From contig NZ_JAWUWR010000047.1 of NCBI RefSeq assembly GCF_034111725.1, positions 62,001 to 126,000 of the forward strand: a DNA stretch of 64,000 bases, in the 5' to 3' direction. Both the position numbers and the translations under genes were made by a program. Each line of letters opens with the position of its first letter. Position 1 is the stretch's first letter. Shown here piece after piece: positions 23,674 to 32,393 of this stretch. The DNA comes from Thalassolituus sp034111725 (lineage in GTDB: Bacteria > Pseudomonadota > Gammaproteobacteria > Pseudomonadales > Oceanobacteraceae). The notes under the pieces are model-generated. The model saw only the letters and a list, made by a program, of their open reading frames with translations. It searched no databases and had not been told where the DNA came from.

Positions 23674-24711
23674 TTAGTTAGCCCAATACGCTGCCTGCTT
23701 AGTATGAAGCGCTTGGGCTTCTGCCGTGATGCGTTTGACCAGCACATCTACGGATACTACGTCTTCGATCAGACCTTGAGTCTGACCAATAAACTGCACC
23801 CCCTTTTCTAGGTCGCCATCAATGGTGGCAGCTTGCAGACGCGGTACACTAGCGCCGAAGTAAGCCAACAGCTTTACCTTATCCATCATAGCCAGCATAC
23901 CAACCATAATTTTCCACACTGGCTGATTAACCAGCTTCGCAGCCTTCGTGGCTTGCCAAGAAGCAATAAAGAAGTTCATAGGCCTTCGTGTTGCTTTGAT
24001 TGAGCGTGGCGTACGCATCACTCGAGCAGGAATACCGTCGAAGTTCTTCGAGTAAATCGTTTCCTGTTCGCTGCGTGCAACTACCGCATCTTTTACCTTG
24101 CTATGCAATGGACTGTCAGCACTGGTCGCAAAACGCGATCCCATGGCAACGCCTTCAGCTCCCAACGACAAAGCAGCCAACAAACCACGACCATCAGCAA
24201 AACCACCGGTAGCGATAACTGGGATAGATACTTTAGAAGCAATAGAGGGGATCAAAACCAACGAAGTTACGTTTCCACCATGTGCAGCAGCTTCATGGCC
24301 TGTTACTAATAAGGCATCGGCACCAATTTTCTCTGCCGATTTAGCGTGTTTTTCAGACACCACAGTCGCGATAACTTTACCGCCGTACTCATGTGCACGC
24401 TTAATCAACCAATCGCCTTTACCTAATGAGAAGTTGATCACTGGCACTTGTTCATCCAATGCAACCTCAGCGTTCTCTTTAGCACCTGGCATCAGCAACG
24501 TCACACCAACGCCGAATGGCTTATCGGTGAGCGTGCGAATCTCACGAATAGCAGCACGAGTTTGTTCGGGATTAAGTGGGCCACTTGCCAAAATACCAAG
24601 CCCTCCAGCATTACTGACTGCAGCCACCAGCTGAGGTGTTGAAATCCAGCTCATACCAGGCAAAACAAGAGGAACAGATATGCCAAACAATTCAGTGATA
24701 CGGGTTTTCAT
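23674..24711 (-). CDS. Nitronate monooxygenase / 2-nitropropane dioxygenase family flavoprotein
   Basis: 345-residue FMN TIM-barrel protein. VPLVLPGMSWISTPQLVAAV at the N-terminus, NAGGLGILAS, TGHEAAAHGG (~residue 137-146, containing the catalytic-type His), VIATGGFADGRGLLAALSLGA and GVAMGSRF phosphate-binding motif are all typical. Members oxidise nitronates or reduce enoyl thioesters; the substrate is not determined. Single gene with its own terminator. Confidence 0.85.
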   Translation of the reverse strand: MKTRITELFGISVPLVLPGMSWISTPQLVAAVSNAGGLGILASGPLNPEQTRAAIREIRTLTDKPFGVGVTLLMPGAKENAEVALDEQVPVINFSLGKGDWLIKRAHEYGGKVIATVVSEKHAKSAEKIGADALLVTGHEAAAHGGNVTSLVLIPSIASKVSIPVIATGGFADGRGLLAALSLGAEGVAMGSRFATSADSPLHSKVKDAVVARSEQETIYSKNFDGIPARVMRTPRSIKATRRPMNFFIASWQATKAAKLVNQPVWKIMVGMLAMMDKVKLLAYFGASVPRLQAATIDGDLEKGVQFIGQTQGLIEDVVSVDVLVKRITAEAQALHTKQAAYWAN

Positions 24712-24862
24712 AGGGATTTAGCAACCGTGACGTCTGTGAGTTAACAGATGGTTACTCTAGGCATAACAAAAAGAAAGTCTATGGCCGAAATGACGAATGG
24801 CCCACAAGGAATACTTACAATATGTGCGGAAAGTTACCTAACAATAAACTTGCTAGCTAGTT

Positions 24863-25159
24863 TCAACGGAAACGCTGACTCTCGCTCTGCTGCACGAAAC
24901 TACGGAACATTTGCTGGCGTTGTTCCGACGACATATCCCGTAACTGCTCTAAATGCTGTTCGCGCATAATACGCTGATTTGCTTCTGGCTGAGCCGAGAA
25001 GTTTTGTAGAGACTGATAGAAAGTATCTAGGGCTTGGCGTTGCTCTGGATTGGTATTGTTCCATTCCAACTGCATATCCGGACGCGCACCTGCCGCTGGC
25101 GGATTCGCCATAGCAAAAGAGGACAATACTAGTAGCGCAACAGACAACAATACTCGCAC
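24863..25159 (-). CDS. Small exported DUF3106/Spy-like protein next to the CpxRA-like system
   Basis: 98 residues. Signal peptide (VRVLLSVALLVLSSFAMA) then a Gln/Arg/Glu-rich helical body (WNNTNPEQRQALDTFYQSL, EQHLEQLRDMSSEQRQQMF) with the SxxQRQxM-type repeats of periplasmic Spy/CpxP-like or DUF3106 proteins. The GTG at 25159 is favoured (CAGGGTG 6 nt upstream); GTG 25168 is the alternative. It lies immediately downstream of the sensor kinase and may be a feedback or target protein of that system. Three tandem repeats precede it. Confidence 0.65.
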   Translation of the reverse strand: MRVLLSVALLVLSSFAMANPPAAGARPDMQLEWNNTNPEQRQALDTFYQSLQNFSAQPEANQRIMREQHLEQLRDMSSEQRQQMFRSFVQQSESQRFR

Positions 25160-25174
25160 GCAAAACACCCTGAA

Positions 25175-25213
25175 TATAAATACTTACTATAAATACTTAC
25201 TATAAATACTTAC
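25175..25213. repeat. Three perfect tandem 13-bp repeats, possible CpxR-type operator
   Basis: TATAAATACTTAC three times in a row without mismatch. On the strand of the exported-protein gene this reads GTAAGTATTTATA three times, so GTAAG recurs every 13 bp. CpxR sites are GTAAA direct repeats. The array ends 16 bp before the start codon. Function inferred. Confidence 0.6.
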
Positions 25214-25276
25214 TGAGTGTAACAGCGAGATTACAAAAACGCACAGTCAAGTTGACGTAAACAGCACGTAAAGAGA

Positions 25277-26644
25277 CTATCGAACCTTTGGAATCGGCCC
25301 AATTGGCAAATCTATCAATACGATAAGGCCACCATCCTTGTGATTATGTAATCGCAACTTGCCACGGTGGTGCAAAACCACACGATGAGCGATCGCCAAA
25401 CCTAAGCCAAAACCTCTGTGCCCAGAACCTAAACGTTCACGAGCAGACTCAGCACGAACGAAAGGCCGTAAAAGGTCTTGCAGCTTGCTCTCCTCAACAC
25501 CGGGTCCGTGATCACGAATAATGATGCGCAGGTTTTCATGACGAGAACTAATATCAATATCCACGGAGGTTCTTGGCGCTGTATGCAGCAATGCATTACG
25601 AATAATATTCTCAAATGCCGACGCCAGTAGCTTGGTATCCCCAGTCACCTTTGTGAGTTCGCCGTGTAAGGTTAACTTTAGCTCACTACCTTGGTGCTCA
25701 AACTTAGCATCATCAACGATATGCGTTAGCAACTTGTGACAGTCGACTCGCTTCCAATGGCTATGATCTTGTTGAGTTTCCAAGCGCGCCATACCTAATA
25801 AATCTTCGATCATATCGTTGAGTCGTTGGTTCTCTAACTCAATGCGATCTAAGTGTTCCACTTGTTCTGGCACCGCATCAAAACGCGCAAGCTCCAGAGC
25901 GATAGCCGAACGCGCTAACGGCGAACGCAACTCATGCGATACATCACTGACCAACTGCCGCTGATCTTTAATCAAGCGTTCCAAATATGCTGCCATATGA
26001 TCGAACTCACGGCTCAATTCGCCGAGCTCATCCTTGCGACGCAAAAAGTTTGGATTCATCCGTGCAGACCAATCACCGTTGGCAAAAGATCGTACAGTTT
26101 TTTGCATATAACGTAGAGGCCGAGTGAGATACCCCGACAGTACAAAACTCCAGAGCGCAAAGAGCAAGAGCGAAGCTAACGTGCCCCACGCCAAATACTC
26201 CGGCAAGTTGAATACAACGAGAGGATGGATGAACTCAACGACTAATAAATACACTCGACCGTCGTAACCTTGCAGCGGTGCCTTTACCAGTATCTCGGAA
26301 CGCCCTATTGGATTAACCTTGGCCACATACGAATCGGAAGAAAACGCATAATCCTGAACCGATAACGGCACATCCGGCAATAAGCTAATACCCTGATCGT
26401 CGAACACATAAGCATTAACACTTGGGTGACGCTCAAAGGTCAGTAACCATTCTAGCAATAGGGGTTCACCACCGCGCTGTAGGATCAGTTCCGCGGCTGA
26501 AATATAGCCGCCAGTAGGAGCAATAAGGTTAACGGAATCGTTAGACCATTGACGGTAATAGGATGCCAGCAGAAGCGTCACGACCGTGGTAATGAGGGTC
26601 GTGACCATGAAGGCTAAATAAATTTTAAGGAATACGCCTCGCAC
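25277..26644 (-). CDS. CpxA-like sensor histidine kinase
   Basis: 455 residues. Two transmembrane helices (about 8-28 and 155-177) flank a periplasmic sensor domain; HAMP (RPLRYMQKTVRSFANGD), HisKA with SDVSHELRSPL (phospho-His ~residue 250), and HATPase with N-box ENIIRNALLH, G1 DHGPGVE and GHRGFGLGLAI. It should sense envelope stress and phosphorylate the regulator encoded 9 bp upstream. Assigned to the CpxA type on domain layout and the neighbouring small exported protein, not on proven orthology. Confidence 0.85.
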   Translation of the reverse strand: MRGVFLKIYLAFMVTTLITTVVTLLLASYYRQWSNDSVNLIAPTGGYISAAELILQRGGEPLLLEWLLTFERHPSVNAYVFDDQGISLLPDVPLSVQDYAFSSDSYVAKVNPIGRSEILVKAPLQGYDGRVYLLVVEFIHPLVVFNLPEYLAWGTLASLLLFALWSFVLSGYLTRPLRYMQKTVRSFANGDWSARMNPNFLRRKDELGELSREFDHMAAYLERLIKDQRQLVSDVSHELRSPLARSAIALELARFDAVPEQVEHLDRIELENQRLNDMIEDLLGMARLETQQDHSHWKRVDCHKLLTHIVDDAKFEHQGSELKLTLHGELTKVTGDTKLLASAFENIIRNALLHTAPRTSVDIDISSRHENLRIIIRDHGPGVEESKLQDLLRPFVRAESARERLGSGHRGFGLGLAIAHRVVLHHRGKLRLHNHKDGGLIVLIDLPIGPIPKVR

Positions 26645-26653
26645 TCTATTGGC

Positions 26654-27343
26654 TTACGCCACCTCTTCTTCAGGAATATACATGTAGCCAATACCGCGAA
26701 TGGTTTTGATACGAGCTTCGCCATCGCGGTTCGGCCCAAGCTTCTTACGCAAGTTGCTCAAATGCATATCCAAGCTGCGATCAAATAGCGTGAGCGAGCG
26801 CTGCATAGACTGCTCAGCCAAACGATTTTTATCCACAACCTTGCCAGCATCCCGCGCCAGAACGCTTAAAATATTGAATTCCGTCACCGTTAAGTCAATG
26901 ACTTCACCGTCGCGACTCACTTGGTGCTGATCGAAATCTATAGTCAGTTCATCTAACTGGACAGAAGACGAAGCGACCGCATTCGATCTCCCACGACGCA
27001 AAATAGAGCGCAAGCGAGCCGATAGCTCGCGTGGATTACAGGGTTTGGGAATGTAATCGTCAGCGCCAATTTCTAGGCCCTCGATACGATCCATCTCATC
27101 GCCCTTAGCCGTCAACATAATCACCGGCAACTCACTGCGCTTGCGTATGCCCGCTAAAATTTCCAAACCATTCCCACCGGGAAGCATAATATCTAGAACA
27201 ACCGCTTGATAACGACCACTCAGGGCTTCGGTCAACCCTTCGTCAGCAGTATGTACCGCGGTTACTTTGAACAATTCGCGCTCCAGATAACGACGCAACA
27301 GAGCACATAGCTCCTCATCATCGTCGACTAGCAATATGTTCAT
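26654..27343 (-). CDS. CpxR-like OmpR-family response regulator
   Basis: 229 residues: receiver domain with acidic pocket DDDEE, phospho-acceptor Asp in VVLDIMLPGGNGL (~residue 51), Lys in GADDYIPKPCNPREL, followed by an OmpR/PhoB winged helix (FNILSVLARDAGKVV, FDRSLDMHLSNLRKKL, IKTIRGIGYMY). The sequence style (DDYIPKPCNPREL, DMHLSNLRKKLGP) matches CpxR. It is first in a leftward operon with the kinase. Candidate target: the 13-bp repeats at 25175-25213. Confidence 0.88.
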   Translation of the reverse strand: MNILLVDDDEELCALLRRYLERELFKVTAVHTADEGLTEALSGRYQAVVLDIMLPGGNGLEILAGIRKRSELPVIMLTAKGDEMDRIEGLEIGADDYIPKPCNPRELSARLRSILRRGRSNAVASSSVQLDELTIDFDQHQVSRDGEVIDLTVTEFNILSVLARDAGKVVDKNRLAEQSMQRSLTLFDRSLDMHLSNLRKKLGPNRDGEARIKTIRGIGYMYIPEEEVA

Positions 27344-27429
27344 GCATCACTCCATTTTGCAGTTTTCGATCACACTAAACTCGGCTGATCATAACTAAAC
27401 GATATATTAAAACCATACTACACGCCTGT

Positions 27430-27717
27430 TTAATCTTTGCGCGAGTGTTGTTCAACAAAAATGATCGCAGCGGCCACCGTTTGTTCAATGCTATCTCTTG
27501 TGCTTATCAATTCATCAGGAGACATATAAAACGCCATATCTACTTCATGTCGAATGTAGCGTGGGGGCAAACGATTTAGCGCCACACAAGCAACATCGGC
27601 CATATACTCAGAATCGCGCCTAACCTCAGCGTCTAAAGGCCGATCCTTAAGTTGTCGAAGTATTTCCTCCGCAACCAGCTGCTCATAATAGTTACGAATG
27701 TGATGACTGATACTCAT
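27430..27717 (-). CDS. ComFB family protein
   Basis: 95 residues with the ComFB signature DSEYMADVACVALNRLPPRY followed by IRHEVDMAFYMS. In cyanobacteria and others ComFB-type proteins bind c-di-AMP/c-di-GMP; in Bacillus the namesake lies in the late-competence operon. The start at 27717 (MSISHHIRNYYEQL) has GAGGAG 8 nt upstream. Stands alone, divergent from the CBS-domain gene. Its role here is unknown, though a second-messenger link is plausible. Confidence 0.8.
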   Translation of the reverse strand: MSISHHIRNYYEQLVAEEILRQLKDRPLDAEVRRDSEYMADVACVALNRLPPRYIRHEVDMAFYMSPDELISTRDSIEQTVAAAIIFVEQHSRKD

Positions 27718-27841
27718 TTTAAACTCCTCGCCTGAGCAACATTTACTGCCTGACAGCACCAAAGCATAGCAGTTTGAACAATTACTGCTTTACTAAAAAG
27801 GAAGCCTAACAGCTTATCAAATCAGGCCAGATGGTGACTCT

Positions 27842-28264
27842 ATGAAGACGATTAGTGACATTATGATCACCGAGCTTTTCACGCTCACACCCCAATGCAC
27901 GCTTTTAGATGCAGAACGCTTAATGCGCGAACACCAGGTACGCCATATCCCAATCATTGACAATAACCGTCGTCTCGTAGGTCTATTAAGCCAAAAAGAA
28001 TTCTTACGAGAAGCATTTCGTATTACCGACAAATTCGGTGCTCACCATCTACAAGATTATTTTAGCCGCACAGAGATAGGAAGCTGCATATCAGCCGATA
28101 TAACAACCGTGGCTCCGGGTGTCTCGCTTAAAGCAGCCGGAGAAACCCTGCGACGAGAGAAACAAGGCTGTCTCTTGGTTGCTGATGCCGACGACAAACT
28201 AATCGGCATCGTGACCTCGCAGGATTTCGTGCGTTTAGCTATTCGACTACTGGAAAGTGACTAA
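27842..28264 (+). CDS. Two-CBS-domain protein
   Basis: 140 residues made only of two CBS motifs (residues ~5-60, ISDIMITELFTLTPQCTLLDA ... RHIPIIDNNRRLVGLLSQ; and ~78-138, ISADITTVAPGVSLKAAGET ... GCLLVADADDKLIGIVTSQDF). Such modules bind adenosyl ligands (AMP, ATP, NAD or SAM) and regulate partners. No enzymatic domain is attached. Independent unit between ComFB and the HupE-like operon. Confidence 0.85.
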   Translation: MKTISDIMITELFTLTPQCTLLDAERLMREHQVRHIPIIDNNRRLVGLLSQKEFLREAFRITDKFGAHHLQDYFSRTEIGSCISADITTVAPGVSLKAAGETLRREKQGCLLVADADDKLIGIVTSQDFVRLAIRLLESD

Positions 28265-28272
28265 CTTACATT

Positions 28273-29376
28273 CTAGGAACGAGCAATAATCCAAAAGCAT
28301 GCCGTCGCTGCGATCCCTAATGAACTGGTACTCATTATCCATCGGGGGTACCAAGTTCGTCCTCGCAATACCAATAAAACAGGCAGCGCTAGCAGTACAA
28401 TGACTAACTGACCAAGCTCAACGCCGATATTAAAAGCGATAACGATTAGCACCGGTAACGCCTCACCATCACTCAATAACTCTGCTAGAACGCTCGCAAA
28501 GCCCATCCCATGCAGTAACCCAAAGACGAACACCAGCAACGAAATTTGGCGAACCATCGGCCAAATATTATTCAAAGCGGCAATAGCAACAGAAAAAGCG
28601 ATACCCAATTCGATCCAGTAACTTGGCAACACCACCCACTTCAATGCAGTTGCCGTTAGTGTTATGGAATGGGCAAGAGTAAACATGCTGGCTAATAGAG
28701 CTGACTGTTTTAAAGCCGATCGGGTACTCGGTTGCGGTAACCATTTACCATCAACTCTTACCAAAACCGATGTCAGTAGTAGCGTTAATAAAAATAGTAC
28801 GTGGTCAATCCCCTTCCAGATATGTACAACACCCTCCACGATGAAAGTTACCATGGTTGAGAGTGAACTATTACTCGCTGGATTAACCACCACAAAGCGC
28901 GGTTCATTCGCTAGAATTTTAGAGACTAATTGACCATCATAATTAAGATTAATCAAAAGTTTATGCTGGCTATCAAAATCCATAAATGCTGAGTAATAAA
29001 TAGAAAACAACTCAGGATTCTGGCATATAACATTAAGAGGAACACTTAGATAGGCCTCGCCGTAATGACTATCTATACTCCAATTAGAAGGTATATTAAC
29101 GATACAATTCTGTTTGTTTTGTTCGACTGAAAAATGGCGTTTAAGATAAATTACGATTTCATTTTTATGCTGCAGTAATTCTCCCCAAGTCACCTGGCCG
29201 TTATGATTAGAGTCAATACCAATAGCTCGCTCAAGATCAAATAAGCGTAACTGTAAATCTACTTGCAATATCGAATCGTCACCGATCTTTCCCGTTAAAA
29301 AAGCAGTACTTGCTTGATGTGCATGAACACTTGAGGCGCTAAGAACACTCAAGAGAAAAAAACGCAGGATAAACAT
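28273..29376 (-). CDS. HupE/UreJ-family membrane protein
   Basis: 367 residues. Signal peptide, an exported N-terminal half that includes an EF-hand-like Ca loop (DSNHNGQVTWGEL, ~residues 55-67), then about seven membrane segments with HIWKGIDHVLFLLTLLL, FTLAHSITLTATAL and FVFGLLHGMGFASVL, the His-rich motifs of HupE/UreJ-type proteins. The family is linked to nickel/cobalt traffic, but the role of this extended subfamily is unknown. Overlaps the upstream TPR gene by 1 bp and closes an operon with a DUF4331 protein. Confidence 0.75.
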   Translation of the reverse strand: MFILRFFLLSVLSASSVHAHQASTAFLTGKIGDDSILQVDLQLRLFDLERAIGIDSNHNGQVTWGELLQHKNEIVIYLKRHFSVEQNKQNCIVNIPSNWSIDSHYGEAYLSVPLNVICQNPELFSIYYSAFMDFDSQHKLLINLNYDGQLVSKILANEPRFVVVNPASNSSLSTMVTFIVEGVVHIWKGIDHVLFLLTLLLTSVLVRVDGKWLPQPSTRSALKQSALLASMFTLAHSITLTATALKWVVLPSYWIELGIAFSVAIAALNNIWPMVRQISLLVFVFGLLHGMGFASVLAELLSDGEALPVLIVIAFNIGVELGQLVIVLLALPVLLVLRGRTWYPRWIMSTSSLGIAATACFWIIARS

Positions 29377-30458
29377 TATTCGAAACCCTCTACGCTAGAT
29401 TGCGCTAGTGAATTGCGCACCAATGACAATAGCCGTTCATCTTCGTAGCTCTTATTTTTTTGCCAATTGATATTGGCCCAACGCTCAGCTTTGCTAATGT
29501 CTTTTTCAATCTCCAAGTAAAATCTAGCCATTTCACTCGCGTGCAATTGATCATTGCGCTGCTCACGTAATGCAACTCGATCACTCATGATGTCTGTCCA
29601 ATACGACGACATCCCCAACGACGATTCAGCAATAGCTAGACGCAACAATAAAGCATCGTCCTTATCAGTATTACTAGAAACAATAGGGCCCAATACATCA
29701 ATCACACGCTGAGGCTCATTGAGTACCAATTGAATATCGCTCCATTGTGCTAGGAAACTAAGTGTTAGTGTTGCAGGAGCACGCCTGTTCATCATTGCAT
29801 CTAACCACTGCGAAGCGACATCCCACCGTCCTGTTTGCATCGTCCCTTCGGCAAGAATCTGTGCAAGCCATATGGCGCGATCATCGTTAGGCCAACCTTG
29901 CTGAATAATCATATTTTCTATTTGACTTAACAGTCTGGCATTCACATTACCTTGAGCTTCGGACGAACAGGCGGCAATCGTTAATACATCTGTAAGTCCG
30001 ATCATGCGAACACAGCTAGACTTAGCCGCAGCGCTGTCGCCCTGTAAGGTATAAAGGCGAGCCAATAACAAATGCGCGCTGATATGTTTCGGCTGCTGTA
30101 AAATTAATTTTCTCAGAGTTTTAATCGCTCCTGAAAACTGGTGCTGGTATTGATCAATACGGGCATGTACAAATAGACCGCGAACGGAAGACTGCTCAGA
30201 TTCAGGTAACGCTTGAAAAATGCTCTCAACCCGACTGTAGCGGTATGCTTGTCCTGGTTGATTAGCAACTCTTAATGCTTGATCTATCTCCTCGAATATT
30301 TCTACGACACCCGTAGCTGAAAAATCACGACTAACAGTGGTAGGAACTCTATCAAGCGGCCACTCAGCAATAATTTCGTCAGCGTGAGTAGGCACCCATT
30401 CAGCCTGAGCCAAAAGCGGTAAAAATAGAGACAGTACTGAAATAATTTTTTGCTTCAT
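29376..30458 (-). CDS. Exported TPR-repeat protein
   Basis: 360 residues with a signal peptide (cleavage after AQA, ~19). TPR-like helical repeats follow (SSVRGLFVHARIDQYQHQFS, GAIKTLRKLILQQPKHISAH, LLLARLYTLQGDSAAAKSS), as in periplasmic scaffold proteins. The middle gene of the DUF4331-lipoprotein-TPR-HupE set, stop codon overlapping the HupE start. Probably a scaffold or assembly factor for its neighbours; no enzymatic motif seen. Confidence 0.7.
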   Translation of the reverse strand: MKQKIISVLSLFLPLLAQAEWVPTHADEIIAEWPLDRVPTTVSRDFSATGVVEIFEEIDQALRVANQPGQAYRYSRVESIFQALPESEQSSVRGLFVHARIDQYQHQFSGAIKTLRKLILQQPKHISAHLLLARLYTLQGDSAAAKSSCVRMIGLTDVLTIAACSSEAQGNVNARLLSQIENMIIQQGWPNDDRAIWLAQILAEGTMQTGRWDVASQWLDAMMNRRAPATLTLSFLAQWSDIQLVLNEPQRVIDVLGPIVSSNTDKDDALLLRLAIAESSLGMSSYWTDIMSDRVALREQRNDQLHASEMARFYLEIEKDISKAERWANINWQKNKSYEDERLLSLVRNSLAQSSVEGFE

Positions 30459-30513
30459 GCTTTTTATAACTCCGGCAAAAAACCGCCGAGTAATCTACTC
30501 GGCGGCTAGTTAC

Positions 30514-30756
30514 TTATTCGCCGTGCAGCAAATAATCAAACGAGTATTGATCAGTATTATCATCAATTATTAAATCATTAATGGCTACTGGCTCACTCTC
30601 TGCGTCTGCATAAAAGATGTCATCAACCAAGCCGGCTAACGTTACTCTATTAGGATCAGACCGCTTTTTATCGTCATCGAACACATCCGAACAGCCAGAT
30701 AAAAGTAAAGTACTAGCAGCTAATGTGGATAAGATAAACTGGGTAGTCATTTTCAT
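30514..30756 (-). CDS. Small acidic lipoprotein
   Basis: About 80 residues. The lipobox LLLSGC (Cys ~22) follows a short hydrophobic signal; the mature part is very acidic (DVFDDDKKRSDPN ... DDNTDQYSFDYLL). No family recognised. ATG 30756 is preferred to 30762 because the GAGAGG Shine-Dalgarno would be too close to the latter. It lies 17 bp after the DUF4331 gene and belongs to the same operon. Confidence 0.65.
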   Translation of the reverse strand: MKMTTQFILSTLAASTLLLSGCSDVFDDDKKRSDPNRVTLAGLVDDIFYADAESEPVAINDLIIDDNTDQYSFDYLLHGE

Positions 30757-30772
30757 ATTCATAACCTCTCGC

Positions 30773-32302
30773 CTATGGATTTACTGAGCCAGCCAATGGC
30801 GCTTTCAAATATGGAAATTCATTATCAACATAAGTTGCATCGAGTGGTGCAAGATCGCTGAAAGGCTGATCACCCACTGGCGCGTCACTCGGCGTGCACA
30901 AACCTAAATCATCAGTAGCAGTGCCGTCACCATCGAGGTCTACCGAGTGACATAGAGCACCCATAACAACGCGCAATGCAATATCAACTACATCATCACC
31001 TGGACGACGTCCATTTGGAAAACCGGCCAGATCACCTGCAACAACACCAAACGCACTCTGATCGGCAGCTGGTGTTGCATCAATACCCGTATTTAATCGC
31101 AGCATTTCAGAACCGGTCACGGTAGCCAACTGGTTAACACCAGGAAATCCTGTTAAAAAGGCGGTGACTAAATCATTGCGAGGAATATTTGATGGCGCGA
31201 TATTATCGGTAGCGCCAAGTGGCGTTCTAAATAGGATATCAAGTAATGCAGGCAATGTAGGATGCGTTACATAATCTGCAAATTGACCGTCATCCTTTGG
31301 TTCAGAAGAAGAGAATAGATCCTTATCATTTAAACCAATCACCACTTCGTTAACGAGTGGCATACCTAAGCGAGAAACCTGCACTAAAGCCCCGCCATCG
31401 ACTGAAGGCTTATCAATTGTTGCTTGCGGGTTCAAAATACGTGCCTGCGGTAAACTCGCGGAAGTCCATCCACCCACAACGCCATTTCCGCTACCAGTAA
31501 TGCACGACTTAGGCACTTCTAGAGCAATGGTAGTAACGTTCTTATCGAGTAAATCATCGTTACTATCACTTTGATTAGTACCATTATCCAACGGTACATA
31601 ATTTACCAAATCAAAAGTGCGACCTAAATTAACGACAAATGCATCTTTTCGCTGTCCGACAAACACTTTACTGCCCGTATCACAACCAGGAATAGTAATG
31701 TCATGAATAAATGTGGAAGCATAAGTATCATAATCTGTGAACGATTTCTCTCCGATATTATCGAGAGGCTTTGAGAAGCTGGTTCCATTATCACCCGTTA
31801 AATCTGACGCAATTCCATCGCGGCGATCACCTTTAATTAATTTAACGGTGTAGGTTTCCTTAAAATTCACACTGCCATCATTATCAACATTACCGAAGTT
31901 CTTGAGTGGAATGCCAACTTGCTTGGCATTATCACCTTCGCCAATCGTCAGAGCTACGCCACCGCTAACACCCAATGCCTGCTGGAATTTAAACTGAAAG
32001 GTTAAATCTTCAATGGCATCGCCATCGTTATCAATATGAATTTCATAAACCGCATTAGGGTCCATTGCGAAATAGTTCGGGCCACCATAACCATCTTGCA
32101 ATGGAATATAATTTGCGATGAAAGTTACAAAATCCTCCCGACCATCTTGATAGCTATTAAAAGCATAAAAATCGGTAGAATCGATGGTAGGTAAGCGAGT
32201 AACGTTGGGAGCCTCGCGATGACTAGAGGCTAATGCAGCTTCGCTACTAACCAAACCGGCAATGGCGATAGCCAGAGCTGAACGTGTGATGGAATTCTTC
32301 AT
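30773..32302 (-). CDS. DUF4331 exported protein
   Basis: 509 residues. Signal peptide ending ALA, then SSHREAP, the near-invariant start of mature DUF4331 proteins, IDSTDFYAFNSYQDG, and later DLAGFPNGRRPGDDVVDIALR, also characteristic. Rich in Asp/Asn loops that may bind Ca. Function unknown; repeatedly found beside TPR and HupE/UreJ-like genes, which the layout here repeats. AAAGG precedes the ATG; it is the first gene of a four-gene leftward operon. Confidence 0.85.
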   Translation of the reverse strand: MKNSITRSALAIAIAGLVSSEAALASSHREAPNVTRLPTIDSTDFYAFNSYQDGREDFVTFIANYIPLQDGYGGPNYFAMDPNAVYEIHIDNDGDAIEDLTFQFKFQQALGVSGGVALTIGEGDNAKQVGIPLKNFGNVDNDGSVNFKETYTVKLIKGDRRDGIASDLTGDNGTSFSKPLDNIGEKSFTDYDTYASTFIHDITIPGCDTGSKVFVGQRKDAFVVNLGRTFDLVNYVPLDNGTNQSDSNDDLLDKNVTTIALEVPKSCITGSGNGVVGGWTSASLPQARILNPQATIDKPSVDGGALVQVSRLGMPLVNEVVIGLNDKDLFSSSEPKDDGQFADYVTHPTLPALLDILFRTPLGATDNIAPSNIPRNDLVTAFLTGFPGVNQLATVTGSEMLRLNTGIDATPAADQSAFGVVAGDLAGFPNGRRPGDDVVDIALRVVMGALCHSVDLDGDGTATDDLGLCTPSDAPVGDQPFSDLAPLDATYVDNEFPYLKAPLAGSVNP

Positions 32303-32393
32303 AAGCGTACCTTTTTGAGATGAGTTAACAATTCAATCCCAAGAGATACGCTGCAAGTTTTAGTTTGGATGCAAATAGGCCAAGTTAAATTTA

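Noticed and set aside
24748..24969. Plus-strand frame overlapping the small Spy-like gene.
   Set aside because: Antisense to a signal-peptide-bearing gene and without a ribosome-binding site or family.
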